This document shows positions 1 through 9,021 of a stretch of DNA of 26,793 nucleotides, in pieces. Numbering within the stretch: the stretch's first letter is position 1; every line of letters begins with the position of its first letter. This stretch comes from a virus. A program made the position numbers and the translations under genes. The DNA is taken from IMG/VR virus record IMGVR_UViG_3300021440_000102, positions 1-26,793 of that record; one strand, 5' to 3'. The notes under the pieces are model-generated. The model made no database searches. It was not told where the DNA came from and saw only the letters and a list, made by a program, of their open reading frames with translations.

Positions 1-1855
1 TTTTTGCGTAAGTAGGAAGGAAGCGAACATCAGCATCAGCGTTTGCAGGAGTACGAAGGCCGCGCGAATTGAGCATCTGAAGATAATCTTCATTTGCTTT
101 TTGCCATGCGAACATATCCTTTTCAGGAATAGTTAGCGTGGTTCCTTCAGTCCAGCCGTGCTTGACATTCGTGATCTTAGAGATTGCTTCAGTGCCGAAT
201 TCAGTTTCAACCTTACCTTTGTAAACGGTTTTGAGAAGAAGTTGTTCAGTCGCTTCTTTCTTCAGTGCGATGATTTGATCCTGAAGTTCTTTAACTGAAG
301 AGAATCCATCCTTGAGAACAGATCCCTTGTCATCAACAAGTTTAATACTCAGAGTGCGATCCTTAAGAGCTCGCTCAAGAACTGGAAGATCATACTGATT
401 AATAGCAGTTCCAGGCTTAATCTCTTTCATCACCTGATCAGCCCAGATATATCGAGCTTCAGCATCAAGATGAGAATTCTTTCCTGTCATAGAAAGAACA
501 GACCAATTCTGGCCAGAACGGAATCCACGTTCCTTCACAGCAGAAAGAACAGCACTCTTCAATCCTCCAGATGCTCCTAAGGTATCTGCAAGATTCTTAA
601 TTACCGGCTCGTCGGAGAATACAGTTCCAGCTTCTTCACCCGTCAGCTTGAGAAAAGATTGAGAGACAGTGTCATCAATCGGCTTTCCGTCTTTCACTGC
701 CTTGGTTGCAGCGGCTTCGAGTTTAGAAACTTTCGAGAGGGAAGTAATCTCGTCTGCGCCTAAAAGATTTTTCAGAGCAGTATCAGGATCAAGACCAACA
801 TGCGCATCAGCTAACATGTTTCCTAATTCAGTGTTTCCTTTTCCAACAAGCTCATGGAAAGCGGAACGAATGTCATTGTCAATGCGACGAAGCTTATCAG
901 TATGGGCAGTAGCAATAGACTCAAAATTCTCTCCTAACGGGGAATCTGCACCATAAGCTTCGAACTTTTTGATTGCGTCTGCTTTGTCTTCAGTGAAGAG
1001 GATAATTCTTTCTGCAGGAGAAGTTCCTTCTTCAGTAAGAGTACGAGCTGAAAACGGTTTAACTTCACGTTCAATACCTGCGACGGCTCGTTTAATCTTT
1101 CCGAGAGAGGAAGCGGCAGAAAATGCTCCTCCAATAATTCCTTGAAACGCCCCACCGATAGCAATATTTTTTGCAATGTCCCAGCCATCTTGTTTCTCCA
1201 AAATAGGACTCTTAAACATAGTTGCTTGAACAGCAGTCTCGAAAGCAATGCCTTCAAGAGTATTCTGCCAAACACCAGATGCAAGAGCTTTAATGCCAGC
1301 TTGATTAATCGCAGAGAAAGTTGCTTGAGAGTTTGCAATATCTCGTGCGGCCGTGGCAATGTATCTTTCTGTCTGAGGAATCAAAAGTCCCGTTGCACGA
1401 GAAAGATTCTCACCTAACAGTCCGGTACGAGAAGCTGCTTTAAGCGCAGTCTGTCCAGCATTCAGAACCTTGATTCCACCGAGACCTGGAAGTAACGAAC
1501 CTGCAATGAATCCAACAAGATCGGCTCCTTCTTGATTCTGCTCATAATATGAACCCAGATCAGAATCAATAGAAGAGATCCATTCACGGGTGTCGTTAGT
1601 TTCTGCTTCGGCGCCGAACCAATTCGAAACTGCCACACCTGAATTGTAGAAAGAGTTTGCACCAGAAAGCATTCCAGTAGCAATCATCTTTCCACCATTG
1701 GCAAACTTCTCTCCCCAAGTTTCAGGTTCGAGCCAAGATCCTCCACGAGTATTTCCAAGATTATGATTATCCGCAGCAAGCAGATAAGTAGGAACCTCTG
1801 AAGTAGAAGGATACTGTGGATTTCCAGTTTCGTCTTCGGTGAAAAAGTTCGGCAT
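1..1855 (-). CDS. Large internal virion (ejection) protein, C-terminus beyond the window
   Basis: An open frame on the minus strand starts with ATG at 1855 (MPNFFTEDETGNPQYP...) and stays open for 618 codons to the left edge, so only the N-terminal part is visible. No lysozyme, transglycosylase or polymerase motif was recognised. The visible part is mixed helical sequence with a hydrophobic Gly/Ala-rich stretch near residues 115-135. It is the last of three large genes after the tail nozzle, the place that T7-type phages use for the large core and ejection proteins (gp14-gp15-gp16 order). I infer an internal virion protein injected with the DNA; this rests on position and size, not a motif. 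The start lies 9 bases after the stop of the 555-aa gene, so the two are probably cotranscribed. Confidence 0.75.
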   Translation of the reverse strand, partial: MPNFFTEDETGNPQYPSTSEVPTYLLAADNHNLGNTRGGSWLEPETWGEKFANGGKMIATGMLSGANSFYNSGVAVSNWFGAEAETNDTREWISSIDSDLGSYYEQNQEGADLVGFIAGSLLPGLGGIKVLNAGQTALKAASRTGLLGENLSRATGLLIPQTERYIATAARDIANSQATFSAINQAGIKALASGVWQNTLEGIAFETAVQATMFKSPILEKQDGWDIAKNIAIGGAFQGIIGGAFSAASSLGKIKRAVAGIEREVKPFSARTLTEEGTSPAERIILFTEDKADAIKKFEAYGADSPLGENFESIATAHTDKLRRIDNDIRSAFHELVGKGNTELGNMLADAHVGLDPDTALKNLLGADEITSLSKVSKLEAAATKAVKDGKPIDDTVSQSFLKLTGEEAGTVFSDEPVIKNLADTLGASGGLKSAVLSAVKERGFRSGQNWSVLSMTGKNSHLDAEARYIWADQVMKEIKPGTAINQYDLPVLERALKDRTLSIKLVDDKGSVLKDGFSSVKELQDQIIALKKEATEQLLLKTVYKGKVETEFGTEAISKITNVKHGWTEGTTLTIPEKDMFAWQKANEDYLQMLNSRGLRTPANADADVRFLPTYAK

Positions 1856-1864
1856 ATTGTTTCC

Positions 1865-3532
1865 TTAGCGAGACATAAAGCCTTGCGTGAAAGGAGAAAC
1901 TGTGTTAGATAGATACTTATTGAATGCCCGTCCCAATTGATCACCGCGAGTCATATCAATGACTTCAGAAGCTCCAAAGGTAGCATTAGGATTTGTATCC
2001 ACTTTCACATTATAAGAATAAATCGGAGCAAATCCAAGAGAAGGTAATTGACGAGCAGCAATATTTGCACTCTGCCCCACATGATAGATCGTATTGATTT
2101 CTAGTGCCTCAGGATAAGAAATCTTTTTGTCCCTTAATGCCTGAGCAGTCAATGCAAACACTTGATTCGGATCTTCCAAAGAAGCTCCAGCAGCTAAGGC
2201 AGGTGCAAGTACTTTCTGGACAACAGGAAGATTTGCTACAACAGGAGAATTAGCCACTAACGTTTTAACATTCGGAATCGCAAAGACATTAGAAGGATCA
2301 TCAAACTTCACATTCTTTGCTTGTGCAGCAAGAAGTTCTTTTGCACGAGCATTGATTGCTTCTGCAACTGCGGCCTTATTCTTCCCTCCTTCAAGTTTCG
2401 GATTTGTTTGAAGAGTCGCAGCAACATCCTGAAGAGCTTGATCAAGAAGTTTTTTTACAGGTTCCTGTGCAGGAGATAATTTCACAGGCATAGTTTGCAG
2501 AATCTCAACTGCACGAGCAGGAGAAGTTGCAAGTACACGAGTATTTCCAGAAGGATCAATTGCAAGAGATTGATCACCAATCATGTAATCTTCTTGGAAC
2601 TGTTTACCTGCAGGAGAATTAGACTTCAGAAGTTGTAGAATGCCATTTGCTTTTGCAGATCCATAAGGAATGGGAACATAAGATTCTCCCATGCGAGCAC
2701 GGCCACCAGCATTGAGCTTATCAATCAGATATTTATCAGCATCCTCACCTTTCTCTTTCTCCAGCTTCTTCCAATTAAACTCTTGACGAGAAAGTTCCAG
2801 ATGAGCAAGAGAGATCTCAACTTGTTGCTGCTGCTTCTCTGCACCAAAAGCAGAATAACGAGCATTAAGAATCTCTTTATCCCCATTCATTGCGGCTTTG
2901 ATAGATTCCGCATTGTAAACAAGTCCTTTAAGCCTCTCCTCATTTGCCTTAATCGCCGCTTCAGAAGCAAGTTTATCCGCAGAAGCTTTGACAGAAGCCT
3001 GAGTGATAGGAGCAAACAAAGCTCCTTGAGTAACCATTGCTGATTGAGTCGCTTGATTCAGCACATTCATATCATCCAATGCAATCTTCTCTCCCATAGA
3101 AGCTGCATTGAATTTGGCAATGTCATCATTGATCGTGAACTTATTCAGAAGCCAGCCAAGAGGATCATCAAATAATCCAACAGATTGTTTTTCCTGAATG
3201 GTTTTATAAAGCTCCGATTTAGTAGCTCGTTGAGTCAGAGCTTCCTGAGAAAGAGAAGTAATGAGTTCAGTTTGTTGAGTGATATCAGTGCCCAAAGCAT
3301 TTGCAGCTTTTGCTTTGGCAGCCTGCACATTAAGTTCTGCATTTTGTTTTGCAGAGTCAATAATGATTGCAGAGTCACCAATAGTTTTATATAGATCCGC
3401 AGATGCATTTGCAATGGCCGCACCCTTAGCATCTACTGCCTGAAGATTTGCAGTAGTTTGACCAACTTGTTGAATATACTCAGATGTATTGGATAGCAAA
3501 GATGCAACATCTACACCTTGGGGATTAGCCAT
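1865..3532 (-). CDS. Internal virion protein, coiled-coil rich (555 aa)
   Basis: Start chosen at ATG 3532 (MANPQGVDVASLL), with GGGAGA seven bases upstream; an in-frame start 13 codons earlier lies inside the upstream gene and has no better ribosome site. The start overlaps the end of the 391-aa gene by 8 bases. The protein is rich in Ala, Gln, Lys and Glu. The first 110 residues and residues about 170-270 look like long amphipathic helices, interrupted by a GLFDDPLGWLLNKF segment (about residues 122-135) of a kind I associate with phage ejection proteins. The C-terminal half is Ala/Pro-rich. No enzyme motif was seen. By position and composition I infer a core or ejection protein, analogous in place to T7 gp15; there is no direct sequence proof. 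Confidence 0.75.
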   Translation of the reverse strand: MANPQGVDVASLLSNTSEYIQQVGQTTANLQAVDAKGAAIANASADLYKTIGDSAIIIDSAKQNAELNVQAAKAKAANALGTDITQQTELITSLSQEALTQRATKSELYKTIQEKQSVGLFDDPLGWLLNKFTINDDIAKFNAASMGEKIALDDMNVLNQATQSAMVTQGALFAPITQASVKASADKLASEAAIKANEERLKGLVYNAESIKAAMNGDKEILNARYSAFGAEKQQQQVEISLAHLELSRQEFNWKKLEKEKGEDADKYLIDKLNAGGRARMGESYVPIPYGSAKANGILQLLKSNSPAGKQFQEDYMIGDQSLAIDPSGNTRVLATSPARAVEILQTMPVKLSPAQEPVKKLLDQALQDVAATLQTNPKLEGGKNKAAVAEAINARAKELLAAQAKNVKFDDPSNVFAIPNVKTLVANSPVVANLPVVQKVLAPALAAGASLEDPNQVFALTAQALRDKKISYPEALEINTIYHVGQSANIAARQLPSLGFAPIYSYNVKVDTNPNATFGASEVIDMTRGDQLGRAFNKYLSNTVSPFTQGFMSR

Positions 3533-4700
3533 AAAGAGTCTCCCAATCTTGACGACCAACCTTATGACCAATCATTCCACAAATCGGTTCACCAAGAGCA
3601 ACACTTAACCAACCCCAGATTCGCGGCTTACCGAGTAAATACTCACAGCGGGATTTTGCAAGATAAGCAAAGACGCTGGATAAGAATCGGGACGTACGGA
3701 GTTTGCGGGTAAGAGGAACTGCCCAGAAATGATAGCCGTTGATAACTTCTTTTGGTAACGTAAGTGCTCTCTTACCCGAAGCCGCGTAGAGTTCATCAGA
3801 AAGTTTACCTTGTTTGTTAAGTTCAGTGCAAATAACCCAACCAACAACTGCTGCAAGCTCAGGTAATGCTTCTAAGAAAGATGCTCCTTCAGCAACTCCT
3901 GCAGCTCCTGCAGCAGCGGATCCAATCTCAGTAGCACCAACTAATTCAGCTCCAGCAGTAGCGGCTCCAGCAGCAGAAACATCATAACCTAAAGATCCAA
4001 CAAATGCTGCTAAAGGATCAGCAGTTGCATTTGCAGCAGCTAAAAGATCCCCAACTTCAGTCGCACCAACTAAAGCACCAGTAGCATCAACTGCTCCGCT
4101 AACTCCTGCTAATCCAGCTCCAGTTCCTAAAGCTCCTTTAACTCCTGCACCAGCGCCAGGACTCCAACCTTGGGAAGTAATAAGAGCTCCGAGAGGATCA
4201 GCAGTGGAGTTTGCTTCAACAAAAGCAGAAAGAGGAATGGAAGTGGAGCCCATTAAAGTTTCTCCAAGAGCAGAAGCATTAGCAGAGACAGTTTGTCCTA
4301 AAGGAGAAGAAGCAACTTTCTTTCCTCCAGCAGTGATAAGCTTTCCTGCACCTAAAGAGGTGAGAAGAGAAAGGATATTTCCCCCAGAAATCTGAGGAGG
4401 CGAGGTAGTTTTAGTAGTCGTTCCAGCTTTAGTTTTTGCAACTTCCCCAGCAGTGCGAGTAATTAAATCATTTGTAAGTTGTTGATTAACCGTGGAATTA
4501 TATAATCCAGCACTCTTTTGTCCACCTGCTACGGCAGCCAAACCTTGGGATCCGCCAAGAATCTGTTGAATAAGAGCATTAACTCCTTCATCAGAAATAT
4601 TGGAAGAAGTGGTGGTGGTAGAAGATTTTCCCTTCACCATACCAAGAAGACTGGTAAGAGTGGAAAGAGAATTATCTTGAGGAAGTTGTTCGCCGGCCAT
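3525..4700 (-). CDS. Internal virion protein with Ala/Gly repeats and conserved C-terminal domain (391 aa)
   Basis: The N-terminal part has a segment (SAGLYNSTVNQQLTNDL, residues about 63-79) often seen in podophage proteins beside the ejection genes. The middle (about 130-285) is very Ala/Gly/Thr-rich and has an internal repeat: AN(S/A)TADPL occurs at residues about 163 and 223, exactly 60 residues apart, and LVGATE(V/I)G at about 210 and 253. The C-terminal 100 residues are different in character: a CTELNKQGKLSDELY segment, then GYHFWAVPL and many Arg, Trp and Cys, like a compact globular domain. The gene lies first in the run of three internal virion proteins, matching the place of T7 gp14. 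The role in DNA ejection is inferred. Stop and next start overlap (ATGGCTAA). Confidence 0.72.
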   Translation of the reverse strand: MAGEQLPQDNSLSTLTSLLGMVKGKSSTTTTSSNISDEGVNALIQQILGGSQGLAAVAGGQKSAGLYNSTVNQQLTNDLITRTAGEVAKTKAGTTTKTTSPPQISGGNILSLLTSLGAGKLITAGGKKVASSPLGQTVSANASALGETLMGSTSIPLSAFVEANSTADPLGALITSQGWSPGAGAGVKGALGTGAGLAGVSGAVDATGALVGATEVGDLLAAANATADPLAAFVGSLGYDVSAAGAATAGAELVGATEIGSAAAGAAGVAEGASFLEALPELAAVVGWVICTELNKQGKLSDELYAASGKRALTLPKEVINGYHFWAVPLTRKLRTSRFLSSVFAYLAKSRCEYLLGKPRIWGWLSVALGEPICGMIGHKVGRQDWETLYG

Positions 4701-4722
4701 GGTATTCCTTTCAACGAATCTA

Positions 4723-5070
4723 TTACTTAGCGATCTGAGAAATGATAAAGCCCTTGGAGGAGAAGAATTGAGCTAATGCCCATACACATCCTGCCAATGC
4801 CCAAGCTCCCATTCCTCGATTAATCCATCTTTCTACTTTTTTATCTAACTCATCAAATGCTTTCTGAAGAACAGCAAGACGAGTTTCAAGATCTTTTTGC
4901 GCAGTTGTTTGATTAGACTGTCGCTCTTCGATAAGAATTAATCGATTAAGAGCTTTAACTAATTTATCAACCTTGCCTTCGAGCCTCAAAAAATCATTCT
5001 TTTCTACAAAAGATCTATCATCATCCAACGACATAGGAGTCGATTCCTCTTCAAAATCTGTGTCAGACAT
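4723..5070 (-). CDS. Small membrane protein, coiled coil plus one C-terminal membrane segment (115 aa), possible holin-like
   Basis: The first 25 residues are acidic. Residues about 27-83 form a heptad-rich helix (FLRLEGKVDKLVKALNRL onward), followed by one hydrophobic segment GMGAWALAGCVWALAQFF (86-103) and a short basic end. This plan, soluble coiled coil then one C-terminal membrane helix, is that of haemolysin XhlA-type proteins and of some phage accessory holins or spanin-like proteins. No endolysin gene is seen next to it, so a lysis role is only a suggestion. An alternative is a membrane-associated virion or ejection component, given that it sits between the tail genes and the internal virion genes. 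Reading frame and membrane segment are clear; function is not. Confidence 0.68.
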   Translation of the reverse strand: MSDTDFEEESTPMSLDDDRSFVEKNDFLRLEGKVDKLVKALNRLILIEERQSNQTTAQKDLETRLAVLQKAFDELDKKVERWINRGMGAWALAGCVWALAQFFSSKGFIISQIAK

Positions 5071-5142
5071 GATGATTTCGCAATATTGGAATGTTAGTAT
5101 GATAAGACAGGGGTGATCTATTTGTATAGTGGGGCTATCAGA

Positions 5143-5727
5143 TCAAGGAACAACTGCCCAGTTTAACGTAGGCATAAACCACATATTGTTTGCATCAAGA
5201 CCAAATCCAACAGGTTGTTGAATATTTCCAGAAGTTGCTGGAGCCACAGAAGTAATCAATCCACTTGTGGTAGCAAGATAATAAGTAACTCCAGCAGTTA
5301 AGCCAGCATTATATGGATGCACTCCTGCAAGAATAAACTCTCCATAGTTTCCTGCAAGCACTCCACCAACTACAGAACAGTATGCTCTGCAAGGTTTAGT
5401 TGTATCTGTGGCATTTGCTTTACGAGCAGAACGCACTCCTGCAACATCATAGATTTGAACATACTGTCCAAGAGATAGATCTTCAGTTGCCTGAGCATAT
5501 ACCTTGGAAATGTTTTGAAGCCGTGCAAATTGGGAAGCTGTGGTTTGATTCCAATATGCAGGATCTTCCGAGAGCGCGCCCGTATAAGTATCTAAAGCGG
5601 ACTGAAGAATCTTGAGGGCATTTCTAATACGAAAAAATTCCTGATAAATCTCAGGATATTTTTGTTGAGGAATCTCAGGTTGAACTGAGAGACCGAGATT
5701 GGTAGAGAACTGATTAGGAAGAGCCAT
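5143..5727 (-). CDS. Virion structural protein, fibre or appendage-like (194 aa)
   Basis: Begins MALPNQFSTNLGLSV at ATG 5727, two bases after the stop of the nozzle gene, with AAGAACTA upstream, the same leader used by several late genes here. Residues about 15-85 look helical (PEIYQEFFRIRNALKILQ). The C-terminal half is beta-rich, with Gly/Ala/Thr-rich strands ending in TAGVTYYLATTSGLIT and QPVGFGLDANNMWFMP, a pattern common in phage fibre, base or decoration proteins. It sits among tail genes, so a tail appendage or fibre-attachment protein is likely. The exact role is not known. Confidence 0.72.
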   Translation of the reverse strand: MALPNQFSTNLGLSVQPEIPQQKYPEIYQEFFRIRNALKILQSALDTYTGALSEDPAYWNQTTASQFARLQNISKVYAQATEDLSLGQYVQIYDVAGVRSARKANATDTTKPCRAYCSVVGGVLAGNYGEFILAGVHPYNAGLTAGVTYYLATTSGLITSVAPATSGNIQQPVGFGLDANNMWFMPTLNWAVVP

Positions 5728-5729
5728 GA

Positions 5730-7256
5730 TTAGTTCTTACCGTGAATGTGAAATGTAAGAACAAGAGAAACTAAAGAGAACGCTCCTCGAAACACAAGAG
5801 AGTGATTCTTACCCACTGCGCTGCATCCATAGCGACGATATAGATTATTGTTTGCTAAAGGAACTGGAACTGATTTAGTTGTATTCTTTCCGTCTAATGC
5901 AGAGAGAACAAGCACAGTTGGATTGTATCCAATAATAAAGTTCTCACATTCAATTTCATCGAGCTGAAGAAGACGTTGACGAATGAATTGATACTTTCCT
6001 AAGCAAATCACTCCGTTGGAAGAAATTGAATTTACAGAAAAATCCACCACCTGAATGGTTCCATCTTTGCCTAAGAACGCAATTGATTGGCGCGGAATTT
6101 CAATTAAAACCGGAGAATAAAGTTGATACTCAAAACACGCAACATGCTCAATGCGTAACTTTCCCCAACGCTTGTCTGTCAAGTCATACACAAGTGCATG
6201 AGTGAGAGAAAACATTCCATATGAAATAACTAAGTAGCGATCAGAAATCATCGCCACTCGTTTCATCATTGTTGCACTGAGCGGAGTGGAATAAAAAGTA
6301 TCTGTACTCTCGTCGTAATCTTCAAAGAGTTTGCCAGAAATAAAGTCCGTGGCTTCTGGAAGAATCGTCTGAGTTTGAGTGGTTGAAATTAACTGAAGGC
6401 CAGAAGTTGTGTAAGCATAATGATTGCCAGTGTTGGCATCATAAGTCACGTTGTTCAGGGAAGTTAATCCTCCAGATGCAACAATTTCCCGGAAGTTAAA
6501 AGGAAAACGAGTATTTCCAGAAAAGGCCGCCACAACAGCATTAGCTGTAGTATAAACAATGAAACCCTGAATGTGTGCAACACAAGCAACAATTGTACCC
6601 CGTGCAGATTCAACAGCTCCACCGCCGGCTCCTGTAACTAAGGAAGGAGTAAAATCTGTCGGATCAATAGTAGATGACCAAGCAACAGAAGATAAAGTCC
6701 AAGCGATTAGATAGCCTGCACTGTAAGTAATTCCAAGAATATCTACGATCGAAAGTCCTGTAAGAGTTACAGAGACTAGAAGTCCAGTGCCGAAGTCGTA
6801 TTTCCAACAACCTTTCTTGGAAGAGAAGATGTAGGTAACTCCGGATACATATGCAAAAGTAATGTCAGAAGAAAGCATGTCTTGCAGAAAGATCCAAGTC
6901 TCTCCTACAAGTTTGTACATGTTTCCATTTGTGTCGTAACAAAGATAAATTGAGTTTCCAGCTCCGTCACGCACAAGAAAAATATCTTTTGCTACTCTTG
7001 CGGTTCCTCCAAGAATCAAAGTTCCTGCATTGACAGAAGTATATCCAACAGATTGGAATCCCTGTTGGTGAGGCATTACATTATGACAATAGAAAATCTG
7101 AGGAATGCCAATGTCTCGATCAGCGTCTTCTGAAGATGCAAGATCCCGAGAAAATGTATTGTCATACTGAGGAACAATTACAGTTCGTCCCCAATTTTGA
7201 GAGAGGAACGGAAACGATTTTGCAGAAAGGTTAGCACGATAGACTACTTGAGACAT
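5730..7256 (-). CDS. Tail nozzle / tail tubular protein B-like (508 aa)
   Basis: Starts MSQVVYRANLSAKSFPFLSQ with GAAAGAACTA just upstream of the ATG. The protein is beta-rich throughout, with many short strands, Tyr/Thr/Ser and Gly turns (for example YSAGYLIAWTLSSVAWS, NHYAYTTSGLQLIS), as expected for a beta-propeller-like nozzle of the T7 gp12 or P22 gp10 kind. An HxVMPHQQGF segment near residue 60 resembles the start of podophage tail proteins that contact the adaptor. In gene order it follows the adaptor and tailspike, which fits a short-tail nozzle. The assignment comes from length, composition and position; no exact family signature can be shown by eye. Confidence 0.72.
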   Translation of the reverse strand: MSQVVYRANLSAKSFPFLSQNWGRTVIVPQYDNTFSRDLASSEDADRDIGIPQIFYCHNVMPHQQGFQSVGYTSVNAGTLILGGTARVAKDIFLVRDGAGNSIYLCYDTNGNMYKLVGETWIFLQDMLSSDITFAYVSGVTYIFSSKKGCWKYDFGTGLLVSVTLTGLSIVDILGITYSAGYLIAWTLSSVAWSSTIDPTDFTPSLVTGAGGGAVESARGTIVACVAHIQGFIVYTTANAVVAAFSGNTRFPFNFREIVASGGLTSLNNVTYDANTGNHYAYTTSGLQLISTTQTQTILPEATDFISGKLFEDYDESTDTFYSTPLSATMMKRVAMISDRYLVISYGMFSLTHALVYDLTDKRWGKLRIEHVACFEYQLYSPVLIEIPRQSIAFLGKDGTIQVVDFSVNSISSNGVICLGKYQFIRQRLLQLDEIECENFIIGYNPTVLVLSALDGKNTTKSVPVPLANNNLYRRYGCSAVGKNHSLVFRGAFSLVSLVLTFHIHGKN

Positions 7257-7270
7257 AGTAGTTCTTTCGG

Positions 7271-9019
7271 TTAGTTCGGAACATCTACCGTAGTACGATT
7301 ACGTTCGATCCAGTTTCCACCAATCCATTTGAATGTAATGCTACGATTGAATCCAGTGGCAGGATTAGTCCAAGCAGATAGTTTAAAGATTGCATTAAAA
7401 GTAGCTGCTCCCATGGCTCCCCCAGAAATATTTCTAAAGGTAAGCGTGAGCTCTTGAGTTAAATTTGCTCCAGGAGTATTTAAAGGAGCATTGATTGTAA
7501 AGGCAGCTCCATTATTAGCAGAGATTAGATAATGATTTGCAAGTGCTGCATCTGGTGTCATGCTTGCAGAATATGCAAGAGTTAGCGCAGATTCTTGCGT
7601 TGCTGCTTTATGAAGGGTTCGTTGTTTCTCATCCCAACGAATTGCTTCCGCTAAAGAGCCTCCATCAATAAGAGTAGAGATTCCAACTCCACCTCCTGCA
7701 ACTCCTTGCAGAAACATTCTCAAACGACCAACAGCTAAACGAGCTGCTTCTGCGTAACCAGTAATAGTTAGAATTGCGCCTGCATTTGCATTGACAAGGT
7801 TGAGTTCATTTAGAATAGTTTGACGTGAAATGTTCACATCATACTGAAGAATGAAGTTGCCCCCTGCATTGCCAGAAAGATCTTCCCAAGTGGGTCCACC
7901 AAACCAGCTTCCCAAAACAACACAAGAAGTACAACCAAGCTGAAGTTTGCCATTTCCTCCAGCATTCCCTTCTAAGTCTCCACCGACTGCAACAACACCA
8001 CGGCTATTGCCAGTAATGTTAAAACCAATTCCAATACAATTCTGAACAACAGAGCCTACAAAAGTATTCCAAGCTCCGTTGTCGTGTTGAATGCCATTAC
8101 CAAGACAATTTAGAATATCTGCTTGATGACAAATTCCTCCGCAAGCATCATTAGATCCAGTAGGATCATTTACATGTAAGCCATGACGACCTGCATTGTA
8201 TACTCCAATGAAGCCAATTCGCCAAAGATTAGTGTTGAAAGATCCTGCATCAGCGCTTAAACGAAGCCCATCTTGTCCTGCATTTGTGATGACAATAGTC
8301 GGAGCTCTCCAACGAGATCCAGTAACTTGAACTCCATCACCAGTAGTTCCGCCAGCGGAATCATATTGAATTCCATCGGTGCCAGAAGAATCTCCTGCGA
8401 ATAAGAATCCAGGACCACCACTGAAAGACTTAAGGAAACAAGATGCACTACGATTAGCTGCAATGCTACTTGAATCTAATCCACCTGCTCCAATGAGATA
8501 AACATCTAAAGGAATAGTGATTGTGGAAGTATGTTTATATACGCCAGGAGGAACATAAACATTCTTCTTACTTAGAGCAGCCGCATTAATTGCAGCATTG
8601 ATTGCAGCAGTGTCATCTGTAACTCCATCACCTTTTGCGCTGTAAGGAGGAGCTTTAAGATTAATGAGGCCGTCTGCAAGAGATTGTGCAAGACTGTATC
8701 CAGAGCCTAAAGTTACAGAACCTGAAGTTACTGCAGTGAGATTAGTTTGAGGAAATCCGATTACATCAACAATATCCCCTACAGTAGCAGGAACAAGAAG
8801 AGTGAATGAAGTAGAAGATGTTTCAGTAAAGTCTCGAGAAATAGACTTTTTCTCTCCATTCACAAAGACAAGAAGAGAGTTAGTTCCCACTACATAGGAG
8901 AAACCTGTGAGATTAAAGAGAGTTTGTCCTCCAGTGGCAACAAAAGTTTGAGGGACTAAAGTCCCATTAACATTTACGTTGACATTAGAATTGCCGGTTC
9001 CAAATAAGGAGGCAGTCAT
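7271..9019 (-). CDS. Tailspike with pectate-lyase-like beta-helix (582 aa)
   Basis: The first 95 residues form a virion-binding type module (QTFVATGGQTLFNLTGF, then SLLVFVNGEKK and GDIVDVIGF), seen at the start of many podophage spikes. A linker follows, then the hallmark AKGDGVTDDTAAINAAINAA at about 128-147, typical of the pectate-lyase-3/right-handed beta-helix superfamily. Residues about 150-420 show short Gly/Asn/Asp-rich repeating strands ending in a C-terminal region rich in Thr and Ala. Such spikes usually bind and often cleave surface polysaccharide (O-antigen or capsule) and set the host range. Which residues are catalytic cannot be told. AGGA lies in the last codons of the upstream adaptor gene. 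Confidence 0.87.
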   Translation of the reverse strand: MTASLFGTGNSNVNVNVNGTLVPQTFVATGGQTLFNLTGFSYVVGTNSLLVFVNGEKKSISRDFTETSSTSFTLLVPATVGDIVDVIGFPQTNLTAVTSGSVTLGSGYSLAQSLADGLINLKAPPYSAKGDGVTDDTAAINAAINAAALSKKNVYVPPGVYKHTSTITIPLDVYLIGAGGLDSSSIAANRSASCFLKSFSGGPGFLFAGDSSGTDGIQYDSAGGTTGDGVQVTGSRWRAPTIVITNAGQDGLRLSADAGSFNTNLWRIGFIGVYNAGRHGLHVNDPTGSNDACGGICHQADILNCLGNGIQHDNGAWNTFVGSVVQNCIGIGFNITGNSRGVVAVGGDLEGNAGGNGKLQLGCTSCVVLGSWFGGPTWEDLSGNAGGNFILQYDVNISRQTILNELNLVNANAGAILTITGYAEAARLAVGRLRMFLQGVAGGGVGISTLIDGGSLAEAIRWDEKQRTLHKAATQESALTLAYSASMTPDAALANHYLISANNGAAFTINAPLNTPGANLTQELTLTFRNISGGAMGAATFNAIFKLSAWTNPATGFNRSITFKWIGGNWIERNRTTVDVPN

Positions 9020-9021
9020 AT

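Noticed and set aside
934-1359. Leu/Lys-rich 141-codon minus-strand frame inside the left-edge gene
   Set aside because: Low-complexity product in another frame of the 618-codon open gene; explained by that gene's composition.
1715-1735. GGTTCGAGCC, like a tRNA T-arm
   Set aside because: It encodes part of the left-edge protein, and no acceptor, D or anticodon arms fit around it.
5071-5142. TGATCT...AGATCA inverted repeat between the 194-aa and membrane-protein genes
   Set aside because: Only 6-bp arms with unequal inner spacing and no U-run or promoter match; not strong enough to call.
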